Below are positions 34,373 through 43,805 of a DNA stretch of 64,000 bases, in pieces. The notes beneath the pieces were generated by a model. That model was not told where the DNA came from, searched no databases, and worked only from the letters and a program-made list of their open reading frames with translations. The stretch's first letter is position 1. Every line of letters starts with the position of its first letter. The translations under genes were made by a program, and so were the position numbers. This stretch comes from Scandinavium vulneris_A (GTDB taxonomy: Bacteria > Pseudomonadota > Gammaproteobacteria > Enterobacterales > Enterobacteriaceae), in assembly GCA_046518185.1 (NCBI GenBank), contig JBKGRZ010000002.1, positions 248,001-312,000 on the forward strand. Reading direction: 5' to 3'.

Positions 34373-35413
34373 ATGAATATCAACATGCTTCTGCGGCGAT
34401 GTCTGCCATTCGCCCTGCTTTTGATGATCCAATCCGTGCAGGCGCAAACCGTGCTGCGCTATACCGATCACGAACCGCTGGGTAATATGCGCACCAAAGT
34501 GATTAAAGACGTTTTCTTTAGCGCCATTGAACAAGAATCCAAAGGGCGTTTGCGCATTGACGATCGCTGGAATGGCGAGCTGTCCGTCAGTTATGACGCG
34601 CTGAAAACCATCAGCGAAGGCAAAAAAGCAGATATGGGGGTCGTGGTGCCGGAATACACCGCGGCGAAATTGCCTCTGCACCAGCTGTTTAAAAGCTTTC
34701 CATTGGGGCCGGATAATGGTGAAAAACAGGTCGCGTTCTTCCATCGCGCCTTCAGCGAACTGCCACAGTTTTCTGCAGAGCTGGCCGCCAACAATCTGGT
34801 TAACCTGCAATTCTTCGTCGGCTATCCGGCGGCATTTTTCACCCCGAATCCCAAGCTTAAACTCGATCATCTGAACGGCACTACCTGGCGCACCGCCAGC
34901 TTCTGGCACCAGTCGTATCTGGAAAATGCGGGGGCGAAGGTGGTTAAAATGCCGTGGAATGAACAAATAACGGATGCGCTACGTAGCGGCCAGCTAAGCG
35001 GCCTGCTGGTCAATCTGGACAGTGGGGATGACATCCACGCCTGGCAAGCGGCAAAAGAAATCCGCGTGTCGCCGCGTTTGTGGCTGGGGCACGTCTATCT
35101 GTTAGCGATGAACAAACAGCGCTGGGACGCGCTGGCACAGGAAGATAAAGACGCGATTCGCCGCGCCGCCGTCCGCACGGAGAAAGTGTTGGGCATCACG
35201 CTCGACACCAGCCTGAAAGCGATGACCGAGACCCTGAATCAGCAAGGCGCGCACGTCACTTCGCTAACGGCGCAACAACTCGACGCCTGGCAGCGCACCA
35301 GCCGTTATCAGCAGGTGCAGGCTGACTGGGTCGCCCAACAGCAGGCAAAGGGTGTGAAAAATGCGGATGCCACGCTGAAAGCGCTCTCGCTCCTGCTTAA
35401 ACAGGTGCAATAA
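34373..35413 (+). CDS. Orphan TRAP-type (DctP-like) periplasmic binding protein
   Basis: 346 residues with a signal peptide cleaved after SVQA (residue 24). The mature protein looks like a DctP-family TRAP solute receptor: TDHEPLGNMRTKVIKDVFF, a long connecting helix, the RTASFWHQSYLENAGAKVVKMPW region where DctP proteins hold the substrate Arg, and a helical C-terminus. TRAP receptors normally sit beside the DctQ/DctM permease genes; none is within this window. Neighbours are argO (divergent, about 198 bp) and mscS (convergent). It may serve a distant permease or act as a sensor partner. This gene is absent between argO and mscS in E. coli K-12. Confidence 0.82.
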   Translation: MNINMLLRRCLPFALLLMIQSVQAQTVLRYTDHEPLGNMRTKVIKDVFFSAIEQESKGRLRIDDRWNGELSVSYDALKTISEGKKADMGVVVPEYTAAKLPLHQLFKSFPLGPDNGEKQVAFFHRAFSELPQFSAELAANNLVNLQFFVGYPAAFFTPNPKLKLDHLNGTTWRTASFWHQSYLENAGAKVVKMPWNEQITDALRSGQLSGLLVNLDSGDDIHAWQAAKEIRVSPRLWLGHVYLLAMNKQRWDALAQEDKDAIRRAAVRTEKVLGITLDTSLKAMTETLNQQGAHVTSLTAQQLDAWQRTSRYQQVQADWVAQQQAKGVKNADATLKALSLLLKQVQ

Positions 35414-35421
35414 ATGAAAAA

Positions 35422-35489
35422 GCCCGGCGGCGCTACGCTTGCACGGGCCTACGGGTTTCGTAGGTCCGGTCAGCGCAGCGCCACCGGGC
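35422..35489. repeat. REP pair (BIME) before mscS end
   Basis: GCCCGGCGGCGCTACGCTTGCACGGGCC and the opposed GGTCCGGTCAGCGCAGCGCCACCGGGC, between the convergent DctP-like gene and mscS. Confidence 0.88.
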
Positions 35490-35494
35490 AGCTA

Positions 35495-36358
35495 TTACGC
35501 CGCTTCAGCCTGCTCTTTTACACGTTTGAAATTCACGTCCATTTGCGGATACGGGAAGCTGATGTCGTTGGCATCGAAATCACGCTTCACGCGCTCCAGC
35601 ACATCCCAGTAAACGTTTTGCAGGTCGCTGCTTTTGCTCCAGGTACGCACCACAAAATTCATCGAGGAAGGCGCCAGTTCGTTGAGGCGGACGGTCATTT
35701 CACGGTCTTTAATGATGCGCTCGTCGGACTCGATGATGTGGGTCAGCAGTTGCTTAACCTTATCGATGTCGGAGTCGTAGGCCACGCCGATAATGAACTC
35801 ATTACGACGCACCGGCTCGCGGGAGAAGTTGATGATGTTCCCGGCGATAATTTTACCGTTCGGGATAACCACGATTTTGCCATCCACCGTGCGCATGGTG
35901 GTGGAGAAAATCTGCACGTTCAGCACGGTCCCGGCCACGCCGCCCAGATCAACGTACTCACCGGCACGGAACGGACGGAACATCACCAGCAGCACGCCTG
36001 CGGCGAGGTTGGAGAGCGAGCCCTGCAAAGCCAGACCCACGGCCAGACCGGCGGCACCAAGGACGGCAATCACCGATGCGGTCTGCACCCCGACGCGCCC
36101 CAGAGCGGCAATCAGCGTGAAGGCAATAATCGCATAGCGCAGCATCGCCGACAGGAAGTCAGCCACAGTGGCATCAATCTGACGGGCGCGCATCACGCGG
36201 TTCACCGCGTTGGACATCAGCCGGGCCACGATCATCCCAACGATAATAATGGCGATAGCCGCGACGATATTCACCGCATAGCTCAGCAGCAGCGCCTGAT
36301 TGCGCACCAGCCACGTACCTGCGTGATTGATACTACCGACAACGTTCAAATCTTCCAT
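35495..36358 (-). CDS. mscS: Small-conductance mechanosensitive channel MscS
   Basis: 287 residues. Three transmembrane segments; TM3 is the Gly/Ala-rich pore helix GAAGLAVGLALQGSLSNLAAG, followed by the beta and alpha/beta cytoplasmic cage. Opens under membrane tension to release solutes during hypo-osmotic shock. E. coli MscS has 286 residues. Confidence 0.98.
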   Translation of the reverse strand: MEDLNVVGSINHAGTWLVRNQALLLSYAVNIVAAIAIIIVGMIVARLMSNAVNRVMRARQIDATVADFLSAMLRYAIIAFTLIAALGRVGVQTASVIAVLGAAGLAVGLALQGSLSNLAAGVLLVMFRPFRAGEYVDLGGVAGTVLNVQIFSTTMRTVDGKIVVIPNGKIIAGNIINFSREPVRRNEFIIGVAYDSDIDKVKQLLTHIIESDERIIKDREMTVRLNELAPSSMNFVVRTWSKSSDLQNVYWDVLERVKRDFDANDISFPYPQMDVNFKRVKEQAEAA

Positions 36359-36500
36359 CTGATAATCCTTATATCAACCCTGGCGGGAAATAAAATTCGA
36401 CAAACCTGCAAGAAGGCAGTCCGTTAAGGGTAAACAAGAAATGACTGAAATGCCAAATAGATCACAGAATTTAACGAGATCATCCCATTGAAAAGACAAT

Positions 36501-36526
36501 AAAAAAGCCCGCTAATTAGCGGGCTT
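36501..36526 (-). terminator. Terminator of epd-pgk-fbaA
   Basis: Stem AAGCCCGCTA / TAGCGGGCTT (36505-36526); on the minus strand it is followed by TTTT from the adjoining A-run. Confidence 0.92.
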
Positions 36527-36549
36527 AGGGCAGAAATGGCTATCAAAAA

Positions 36550-37629
36550 TTACAGAACGTCAACCGCGTTCAGTTCTTTGAAGGCCTGCTCCAAGCGGGT
36601 GATCATGGAGGACTGAGCAGCACGCAGCCATACGCGTGGATCGTAGTATTTCTTGTTCGGCTGGTCTTCGCCTTTCGGGTTGCCCAGCTGGCCCTGCAGG
36701 TAAGCTTCGTTGGTTTTGTAGTATTGCAGGATGCCGTCCCAGGTTGCCCATTGGGTATCGGTATCGATGTTCATTTTAACTACACCGTAGCTTACGGAGT
36801 CTTTGATTTCCTGAGCAGAAGAACCGGAACCGCCGTGGAAGACGAAGTTCAGGCTGTTGTGCGGCAGGTTGTGTTTCTTAGAAACGTATTCCTGAGAATC
36901 ACGCAGGATAGTCGGGGTCAGAACCACGTTGCCTGGCTTGTACACGCCGTGTACGTTACCGAAGGATGCCGCGATGGTGAAACGTGGGCTGATTGCGTTC
37001 AGTTTGGTGTACGCGTAGTCAACGTCTTCTGGCTGAGTGTACAGTGCAGACGCGTCCATATGGCTGTTATCAACGCCATCTTCTTCGCCGCCGGTGCAAC
37101 CCAGTTCGATTTCCAGAGTCATGCCCATTTTGGACATGCGCGCCAGGTATTTGGAGCAGATTTCGATGTTCTCTTCCAGAGACTCTTCAGACAGGTCAAT
37201 CATGTGAGAAGAGAACAGTGGTTTGCCGGTAGCTGCAAAGTGTTTTTCACCCGCGTCCAGCAGACCGTCGATCCACGGCAGCAGTTTCTTCGCGCAGTGG
37301 TCAGTGTGCAGGATAACTGGAACACCGTAGTGTTCAGCCATCTGGTGTACGTGGTGCGCACCAGAGATAGCACCCAGGATTGCAGCGCCCTGAGGAACGT
37401 CAGTTTTCACGCCTTTACCCGCGATGAACGCAGCGCCGCCGTTAGAGAACTGAACGATGACTGGCGCTTTCACTTTTGCAGCAGTTTCCAGTACAGCGTT
37501 GATGGAGTCAGTACCCACACAGTTTACCGCTGGCAGTGCGAAGTTGTTTTCTTTCGCTACCTGGAAAACTTTCTGAACGTCGTCGCCAGTGATGACGCCC
37601 GGTTTTACGAAATCAAAAATTTTAGACAT
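36550..37629 (-). CDS. fbaA: Fructose-bisphosphate aldolase, class II
   Basis: 359 residues, zinc-dependent. Cleaves fructose 1,6-bisphosphate to DHAP and glyceraldehyde 3-phosphate. PVILHTDHCAKK carries a zinc His and the catalytic Asp; LEIELGCTGGEEDG and GNVHGVYKPGNV hold further ligands, and FHGGSGSS the third zinc His. Third gene of epd-pgk-fbaA, 93 bp after pgk, where a hairpin can separate messages. Confidence 0.98.
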   Translation of the reverse strand: MSKIFDFVKPGVITGDDVQKVFQVAKENNFALPAVNCVGTDSINAVLETAAKVKAPVIVQFSNGGAAFIAGKGVKTDVPQGAAILGAISGAHHVHQMAEHYGVPVILHTDHCAKKLLPWIDGLLDAGEKHFAATGKPLFSSHMIDLSEESLEENIEICSKYLARMSKMGMTLEIELGCTGGEEDGVDNSHMDASALYTQPEDVDYAYTKLNAISPRFTIAASFGNVHGVYKPGNVVLTPTILRDSQEYVSKKHNLPHNSLNFVFHGGSGSSAQEIKDSVSYGVVKMNIDTDTQWATWDGILQYYKTNEAYLQGQLGNPKGEDQPNKKYYDPRVWLRAAQSSMITRLEQAFKELNAVDVL

Positions 37630-37695
37630 GTTACGTAGTCCTGTATCTTCGGCCGTTAGAAAAATAGGTGCGTGCCTTGAAGCGCGCTGAAAATT

Positions 37696-37713
37696 GGGCA
37701 GGTTTCCCTGCCC
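37696..37713 (-). terminator. Intra-operon hairpin between pgk and fbaA
   Basis: Perfect 7-bp stem GGGCAGG / CCTGCCC with a 4-nt loop; on the minus strand it is followed by AATTTTC. It could partly terminate transcription or mark an RNA-processing point between pgk and fbaA. Confidence 0.55.
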
Positions 37714-37722
37714 TTGAATGAC

Positions 37723-38886
37723 TTACTTCTTAGCGCGCTCTTCGAGCATGGCTACTGCTGGCAGAACTTTGCCTTCCACGAATTCGAGGAATGCGCCACC
37801 GCCAGTGGAGATGTAGGAGATCTTGTCAGAAATACCGAACAGGTCGATAGCAGCCAGAGTGTCACCGCCGCCTGCGATGGAGAACGCTTCGCTGTCTGCG
37901 ATAGCGTTAGCCACGATTTCAGTCCCTTTACGGAAGTTAGGGAATTCGAACACGCCAACCGGACCGTTCCACAGAATAGTTTTGGCATTTTTCAGGATTT
38001 CAGCCAGTTTCTGTGCAGAAACGTCACCCAGGTCCAGGATCTGCTCTTCATCTTTGATGTCGTTAACAGATTTCAGGGTTGCGGTTGCGGTTTCGGAGAA
38101 CTCAGTTGCCACGCGAACGTCAGTTGGGACCGGGATATCGCAAGTGGTCAGCAGACGTTTTGCTTCGTCAACCAGGTCAGCTTCGTACAGGGATTTGCCC
38201 ACGTTGTGGCCCTGAGCGGCGACGAAGGTGTTGGCGATACCACCACCGACGATCAGCTGGTCAGCAATTTTGGACAGAGAGTCCAGAACGGTCAGTTTGG
38301 TCGATACTTTAGAACCGCCAACGATAGCCACCATTGGACGAGCAGGTTCTTTCAGGGCTTTACCCAGAGCGGACAGTTCTTCAGCCAGCAGCGGGCCTGC
38401 GCACGCAACGTCAGCGAATTTGCCGATACCGTGAGTAGAAGCCTGCGCGCGGTGCGCGGTACCGAATGCGTCCATGACGAATACGTCGCACAGTGCAGCG
38501 TATTTCTTAGACAGCGTTTCGTCGTCTTTCTTTTCGCCTTTGTTAAAGCGAACGTTTTCCAGAACCACCAGCTCACCCGCAGCCACTTCAACGCCGTCCA
38601 GGTAGTCTTTAACCAGACGTACCGGGTTAGACAGTTTGTCTTTCAGATAGTTAACGACTGGCAGCAGAGAGAATTCTTCGTTGTACTCGCCTTCGGTCGG
38701 ACGACCCAGGTGAGATGTAACCATCACTTTCGCGCCCTGTTTCAGAGCCAGTTCGATAGTTGGCAGAGAAGCACGGATACGCGCATCGCTGGTCACTTTT
38801 CCATCTTTAACCGGAACGTTCAGATCGGCACGGATGAAAACGCGTTTACCAGCCAGATCCAGATCGGTCATCTTAATTACAGACAT
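37723..38886 (-). CDS. pgk: Phosphoglycerate kinase
   Basis: 387 residues, E. coli length. ATP-forming glycolytic step on 1,3-bisphosphoglycerate. N-domain substrate motifs RADLNVPVKDG and TSHLGRPT, hinge, and C-domain nucleotide motif SIAGGGDTLAA. ATG 38886 begins MSVIKMTDLD; an upstream ATG at 38901 is not conserved. Between epd and fbaA. Confidence 0.98.
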   Translation of the reverse strand: MSVIKMTDLDLAGKRVFIRADLNVPVKDGKVTSDARIRASLPTIELALKQGAKVMVTSHLGRPTEGEYNEEFSLLPVVNYLKDKLSNPVRLVKDYLDGVEVAAGELVVLENVRFNKGEKKDDETLSKKYAALCDVFVMDAFGTAHRAQASTHGIGKFADVACAGPLLAEELSALGKALKEPARPMVAIVGGSKVSTKLTVLDSLSKIADQLIVGGGIANTFVAAQGHNVGKSLYEADLVDEAKRLLTTCDIPVPTDVRVATEFSETATATLKSVNDIKDEEQILDLGDVSAQKLAEILKNAKTILWNGPVGVFEFPNFRKGTEIVANAIADSEAFSIAGGGDTLAAIDLFGISDKISYISTGGGAFLEFVEGKVLPAVAMLEERAKK

Positions 38887-38933
38887 GGTGAATCCTCTCA
38901 TTGATTCTAAAGTTTTGTAGACGCAACAGCGTC

Positions 38934-39953
38934 TTACCTGAAACCTGTAACGGCCATCGCTAACGTTGTGTCGAGCATGCGGTTAGCGAAACCCCATTCA
39001 TTATCACACCAGACCAGCGTTTTGATCAGATGCGCTCCACTGACCCGCGTCTGTGTGCCATCAACAATGGCACTGTGCGGATCGTGGTTAAAATCTATTG
39101 AGACCAACGGTAATTCCGTATAGTCAACTATACCATGAAATGCTCCCTGTGCCGCTTTTTGCAGCAACAGGTTGACTTCACATGCTTTTACCGGATGCTT
39201 CACGGTCACGCTGAGGTCGATTGCGGTGACGTTTATGGTCGGAACGCGCACCGCAATAGCTTCAAAACGGTCATTAAACTGCGGGAAAATTCGGGTGATG
39301 CCCGCCGCCAGTTTGGTATCGACCGGAATAATCGACTGGCTGGCCGCACGGGTACGACGCAGGTCAGGATGATAAGCATCAATAACCTGCTGATCGTGCA
39401 TCGCCGAATGGATAGTCGTCACGGTACCCGATTCGATACCCCAGGCATCGTCTAACAGTTTAATGACAGGGATGATGCAGTTGGTGGTGCAGGATGCATT
39501 GGAGACAATGCGGTGTTCGCTTTGCAATTCATGATGATTGACGCCGTAGACAACCGTTGCGTCAATATCGTTGCTGCCAGGATGTGAAAAGAGCACTTTC
39601 TTTGCGCCCGCGGCCAGATGGGCTTCGCCATCGGCACGGGTGCCGTAAACGCCGGTGCAGTCGAGAACCACATCAACGCCCAGTTCACGCCACGGGAGTG
39701 CCTCGATCGACGGCTCATGCAGCAGTCGAATGGCATCATCGCCGACGAACAACTGTTCCCGCTCCTGGCGAACATCCCAGGCAAAGCGCCCATGGCTGGT
39801 GTCATATTTCAACAAGTGCGCGATGCCCGCAGCATCCGCCAGTTCGTTGATTGCCACCACGGTAATCTCCGCACGACGCCCGGATTCATACAAAGCACGA
39901 ACCACGTTACGTCCAATGCGACCGAAGCCATTAATCGCTACGCGTACGGTCAT
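38934..39953 (-). CDS. epd: Erythrose-4-phosphate dehydrogenase
   Basis: 339 residues, GAPDH family. Oxidises erythrose 4-phosphate to 4-phosphoerythronate for pyridoxal phosphate synthesis. NAD-binding INGFGRIGRNVVRAL and the catalytic Cys in SNASCTTNCIIP. First gene of epd-pgk-fbaA, 47 bp before pgk. Upstream lie a Cra-type palindrome and a CRP-like site, agreeing with Cra/CRP control in E. coli. Confidence 0.97.
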   Translation of the reverse strand: MTVRVAINGFGRIGRNVVRALYESGRRAEITVVAINELADAAGIAHLLKYDTSHGRFAWDVRQEREQLFVGDDAIRLLHEPSIEALPWRELGVDVVLDCTGVYGTRADGEAHLAAGAKKVLFSHPGSNDIDATVVYGVNHHELQSEHRIVSNASCTTNCIIPVIKLLDDAWGIESGTVTTIHSAMHDQQVIDAYHPDLRRTRAASQSIIPVDTKLAAGITRIFPQFNDRFEAIAVRVPTINVTAIDLSVTVKHPVKACEVNLLLQKAAQGAFHGIVDYTELPLVSIDFNHDPHSAIVDGTQTRVSGAHLIKTLVWCDNEWGFANRMLDTTLAMAVTGFR

Positions 39954-40074
39954 AGGTCTCCTGCAAGGCTATCCCTGAAGTGTGTGGCTGAGAGCGTAAT
40001 CCAGCCTCACTTGGAAGGGAATCCTTGCTGTCGCAAACTGCGACTGATTGATTATTTGTCGAACATTTAATCGA

Positions 40075-40088
40075 CTGAAACGCTTCAG
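40075..40088. promoter_or_regulatory. Cra (FruR) operator upstream of epd
   Basis: CTGAAACGCTTCAG, a perfect palindrome matching the Cra core TGAAACGNTTCA. It lies about 120 bp upstream of epd, in the promoter region of epd-pgk-fbaA; Cra represses this operon in E. coli. Confidence 0.85.
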
Positions 40089-40146
40089 CTAGAGTAAGCG
40101 AAACATGGAATAAAGGGAATGATTGTCCAGACCAATGCGCCAATAA

Positions 40147-40162
40147 TCTGACGCAAATCACA
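40147..40162. promoter_or_regulatory. CRP-like site upstream of epd
   Basis: TCTGACGCAAATCACA has one perfect half (TCACA) and one with a single mismatch (TCTGA for TGTGA) at the right 6-bp spacing, about 195 bp upstream of epd. Confidence 0.5.
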
Positions 40163-40607
40163 TTTTTTAAGGAATAACGGCCACGATAATTCCGACTCTG
40201 GGTAATCACTAACCCGCCACAGCAATGCAGCGAGACCCTGGCTGGTGCTTCGCCGATGACGACCGCTCTGCCCTGGGTTGTCATGAAACCGGCAGAACGC
40301 CTGACCGCAGATGAAGATATCGCCCTATTGTTGTCACGCTTTTACGTTCTCAATTTCAACCCGTCTTTATTCTGTTAATTAATAATTCTGCCCCACCGAA
40401 TAATAGCCTATGGATTTAACCGCTGATATTAAGAACTGTGACCAGGGAATCAATTCATGTATTTACCTGCCTTTCAGCACATATACGCAAAGTAAAGAAC
40501 GCCATATATAAATAGCATGGGTCTGAGAAAATATTCACCAACAATACTTACCCTGTCCTCACCTAATTACTTCAACCCTTAACATTTATATTGCAGCAAG
40601 AGGAACC
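40163..40607. other. Intergenic region epd / LacZ-type operon
   Basis: The 654 bp between epd and the LacZ-type gene hold the epd promoter sites (near 39960-40165) and an AT-rich stretch (about 40360-40600) that should carry the promoter of the carbohydrate island. A weak CRP-like TGTGACCAGGGAATCA is at 40437-40452. A short open stretch (40253-40375, about 40 codons on the plus strand from an ATG) is seen but no family is recognised. No LacI-type operator is evident. Confidence 0.5.
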
Positions 40608-43600
40608 ATGCCTCTCCATAATAATATACATAATATCAATACATTCAGCGACGTTAAATTTACGGACATTATCGCTCGCAAGGACTGGAATATTCTGTCC
40701 ATTATTCACAGTAATCGTCTGGATGCCCATACTGAATTTTCAAGCTGGAGAGATATTAACGCCGCCCGGGATAATCGCCCCTCCAGTTGGCGAAATTGTC
40801 TGGATGGTCAATGGCAATTTAGTTGGTTTTCTCAGCCCGAAAATGTCAGTCACAGCTGGCTAAATGGCGACCTGCTCAATGCCACAGCCATCGACGTGCC
40901 CGCTTGTTGGCAGCGCTATGGATTTGATAACCCGGTTTACACTAACATCCGCTACCCCATCGACACCACGCCACCCTCTGTACCGGAAGAGAATCCAACC
41001 GGCTGTTATTCGAGATATTTTACGCTTGATCCCCACTGGCGCTCGCAGGGAAAAACCCGCATCGTTTTTGAGGGGGTCGGGTCGGCCTTTCATCTTTGGT
41101 GCAACGGGCACTGGGTTGGGTATTCAGAAGATAGCCGCCTTCCGGCTGAATTTGATTTAACGCCTTTTCTGAACGATGAAAATAACCGTCTGTGCGTGAT
41201 GGTTATGCGCTGGAGCGCTGGCACATGGCTTGAAGATCAGGATATGTGGCGCATGAGCGGTATTTTCCGCTCCGTTTATTTGCTGCATAAGCCTGACGCC
41301 CATATCGCGGATTTTCGTATTACGCCGGAGCTGAATGCGGATCTCAGTCACGGCAGTCTGGCCTGTCATATAACCGTGGCCGCGCCCGACCCCGCACCTT
41401 ACCGGGTGGCGGTATCACTCTGGCTCGACAGCTGTTGCGTGGCCGAGGAAAAAACGGCGCTGGGCAGCGAGATTATCGATGAACGTGGGCGTTATCCGGA
41501 GCGCGTCACCGTGCATCTGCCGGTGACAAGCCCCAAACTCTGGAGCGCCGAAAGCCCAACCTGCTACCGCCTGGTGGTGGCACTCTTTGACGACAATGAC
41601 ACGCTGGTTGAAGCCGAAGCATGCGATACCGGTTTTCGTCGCGTAGAGATCCGCGAAGGCCTGCTGTTACTGAATAATAAGCCGTTGCTTATTCGGGGTG
41701 TCAACCGACACGAGCATCATCCCCAACGGGGTTACTGCATCACTGAAGAGGATATGGTGCAGGATATTCGCTTGATGAAGCAGAACAACTTCAATGCGGT
41801 TCGCTGCTCGCATTACCCCAATGACCCGCGTTGGTACGCCCTGTGCAACCGCTTTGGCCTCTACGTGGTTGATGAGACAAACATTGAAACCCACGGCATG
41901 ACGCCAATGAACCGCTTATCAGACGACCCAGCCTGGTTGGGGGCGTATAGCGCCAGAGTCAGCCGCATGGTGCAATGCCATTACAACCATCCTGCGATTA
42001 TTATCTGGTCGCTGGGCAACGAATCCGGTTATGGCGCAAATCATGATGCCCTTTATCGTTGGGTGAAAAAGACCGACCCTTCTCGCCCGGTGCAATATGA
42101 AGGGGGCGGCGGGAACAGTGCCGCCACTGATATTGTGTGCCCAATGTATGCCCGTGTTGAGGACGATATTCCTGGTCCCACCGCGCCGAAATGGGGACTA
42201 AAAAAATGGCTGGGAATGCCGGGAGAGAATCGCCCACTGATCCTCTGCGAATATGCGCACGCGATGGGTAACAGCCTGGGCGGTTTTGCGGATTACTGGC
42301 AAGCCTTCCGCCAGTTTCCGCGGCTGCAGGGAGGGTTTGTCTGGGACTGGGCCGATCAGGCCCTGACGCAATATGACAGCGCGGGCCACCCCTGGTATGC
42401 CTACGGCGGTGATTTTGGGGATACGCCCAACGACGGAACGTTTTGCCTCAACGGATTAGTTTTTCCTGACAGACAACCCCATCCGTCACTCTTCGAAGCC
42501 CGGCACCAACAGCAGTTTTTTCAATTCCATTTAGTGAGCACCCATCCCCTGGTCGTTGAGATCGCCAGCGAATATTTATTCCGCGACTGCGACAACGAAT
42601 ACCTGAGATGGACCCTGGAACAAGATGGCGAAGAGATTCAAAGCGGTGAAATCCCCCTGAGTCTTGCTCCCGAAGCCACCATGCACCTGACGTTAGGTGA
42701 AATACCGCCCGTCTCCGGGCAGGCAAGGCACCTTTCACTCATCTTACGGGTCATTCAACCTCACGCCACAGCATGGTCATCTGTCGGCCACTGCGCGGCG
42801 TGGCAACAATTCTTCCTGCCGCTGCCCTTGCCGCAACCGGGGGCATTATCTGCCGGAGAAGCGCCGCAGTTAACCGTGGATGACGACGAATTCTGTGTTT
42901 ATCATGGGCAACAAAAATGGGTGTTTAGCCGCCAGCAGGGGCAATTGATGCAGTGGTTTGATAACGATGCGCCGTTAATGCTCACGCCATTACGCGATCA
43001 GTTTATCCGGGCACCGCTGGATAACGACATTGGGCTCAATACCGAGACTTACATTGATCCTCAAGCCTGGGCGATTCGCTGGAAAGACGCCGGGCTGTTG
43101 AACCTCGAGCCACGCTGCCACGACAGCCAGGCAGAACAAAATTTGCAGGCGGTGAACCTGACGTTTGAAATCGGCTATTACCACCATCAGCAATTGTTGT
43201 TGCAAACGCGCTGGACGGTGGCAATCGACAGCACCGGAACCCTGGCCCTGGAGATTAAGCTGGATAGAGCCCGCCAATTGCCTCCGTTAGCCCGGACCGG
43301 CATCGTGTGCCAGCTTTATCCGCAAGATGCGGAGGTGGAATGGCTTGGCCTAGGGCCACACGAGAATTATCCCGATCGCCAACATTCAGCGTTGTTCTCC
43401 CGCTGGAGACGCCCGCTTACCGAAATGTACACGCCCTATATTGTGCCCAGCGAAAACGGTTTGCGTTGCCACACCCGACAACTCCGCTGGGGGAACTGGC
43501 ATATCGACGGGCATTTCCACTTTTCGCTGCACCCCTTTAGCACTCAGCAATTAATGGCCACTCGTCATCGTCATCTACTCGAAGAAGAAAAAGGAATATG

Positions 43601-43745
43601 GCTCACCCTGGACGGCTTTCATATGGGGGTAGGTGGGGATGACTCATGGTCGCCCAGTGTTAAAGCGGGCTGGCAACTGAATGCCACTGAATATCACTAT
43701 GCAGTGAATATCAAATATTGCAGCCCAATCAGAAAAAAACGTTAA
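40608..43745 (+). CDS. LacZ-type beta-galactosidase (GH2)
   Basis: 1045 residues, slightly longer than E. coli LacZ (1024) and alignable throughout: FASW-like start, CYSRYFTLDPHWRSQGKTRI sugar-binding domain, LLIRGVNRHEHHP, acid/base E472 in WSLGNESGYG, nucleophile E548 in LILCEYAHAMGNS (76 residues apart as in LacZ), and the C-terminal GHF beta-sandwich ending GFHMGVGGDDSWSPSV. No signal peptide, so it acts on imported beta-galactosides. AGAGGAA precedes the ATG. First gene of an operon with a protein of unrecognised family and a GPH permease, unlike the lacZYA context; no repressor is adjacent. Could be specific for a substituted galactoside rather than lactose. Confidence 0.93.
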   Translation: MPLHNNIHNINTFSDVKFTDIIARKDWNILSIIHSNRLDAHTEFSSWRDINAARDNRPSSWRNCLDGQWQFSWFSQPENVSHSWLNGDLLNATAIDVPACWQRYGFDNPVYTNIRYPIDTTPPSVPEENPTGCYSRYFTLDPHWRSQGKTRIVFEGVGSAFHLWCNGHWVGYSEDSRLPAEFDLTPFLNDENNRLCVMVMRWSAGTWLEDQDMWRMSGIFRSVYLLHKPDAHIADFRITPELNADLSHGSLACHITVAAPDPAPYRVAVSLWLDSCCVAEEKTALGSEIIDERGRYPERVTVHLPVTSPKLWSAESPTCYRLVVALFDDNDTLVEAEACDTGFRRVEIREGLLLLNNKPLLIRGVNRHEHHPQRGYCITEEDMVQDIRLMKQNNFNAVRCSHYPNDPRWYALCNRFGLYVVDETNIETHGMTPMNRLSDDPAWLGAYSARVSRMVQCHYNHPAIIIWSLGNESGYGANHDALYRWVKKTDPSRPVQYEGGGGNSAATDIVCPMYARVEDDIPGPTAPKWGLKKWLGMPGENRPLILCEYAHAMGNSLGGFADYWQAFRQFPRLQGGFVWDWADQALTQYDSAGHPWYAYGGDFGDTPNDGTFCLNGLVFPDRQPHPSLFEARHQQQFFQFHLVSTHPLVVEIASEYLFRDCDNEYLRWTLEQDGEEIQSGEIPLSLAPEATMHLTLGEIPPVSGQARHLSLILRVIQPHATAWSSVGHCAAWQQFFLPLPLPQPGALSAGEAPQLTVDDDEFCVYHGQQKWVFSRQQGQLMQWFDNDAPLMLTPLRDQFIRAPLDNDIGLNTETYIDPQAWAIRWKDAGLLNLEPRCHDSQAEQNLQAVNLTFEIGYYHHQQLLLQTRWTVAIDSTGTLALEIKLDRARQLPPLARTGIVCQLYPQDAEVEWLGLGPHENYPDRQHSALFSRWRRPLTEMYTPYIVPSENGLRCHTRQLRWGNWHIDGHFHFSLHPFSTQQLMATRHRHLLEEEKGIWLTLDGFHMGVGGDDSWSPSVKAGWQLNATEYHYAVNIKYCSPIRKKR

Positions 43746-43805
43746 GGGAGAAAACACAGGCTTGCGAACGCGTCATGAACATATCGTCTTGAGATAAGGA
43801 AAATC

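Noticed and set aside
37714..38904. 396-codon open frame antisense to pgk
   Set aside because: Exactly mirrors pgk, whose codon bias leaves the antisense frame open.
40608..43745. Calling the LacZ-type gene lacZ of a lac operon
   Set aside because: No lacI, lacY or lacA neighbours; the permease is GPH family and the partner enzyme is unrelated to LacA.
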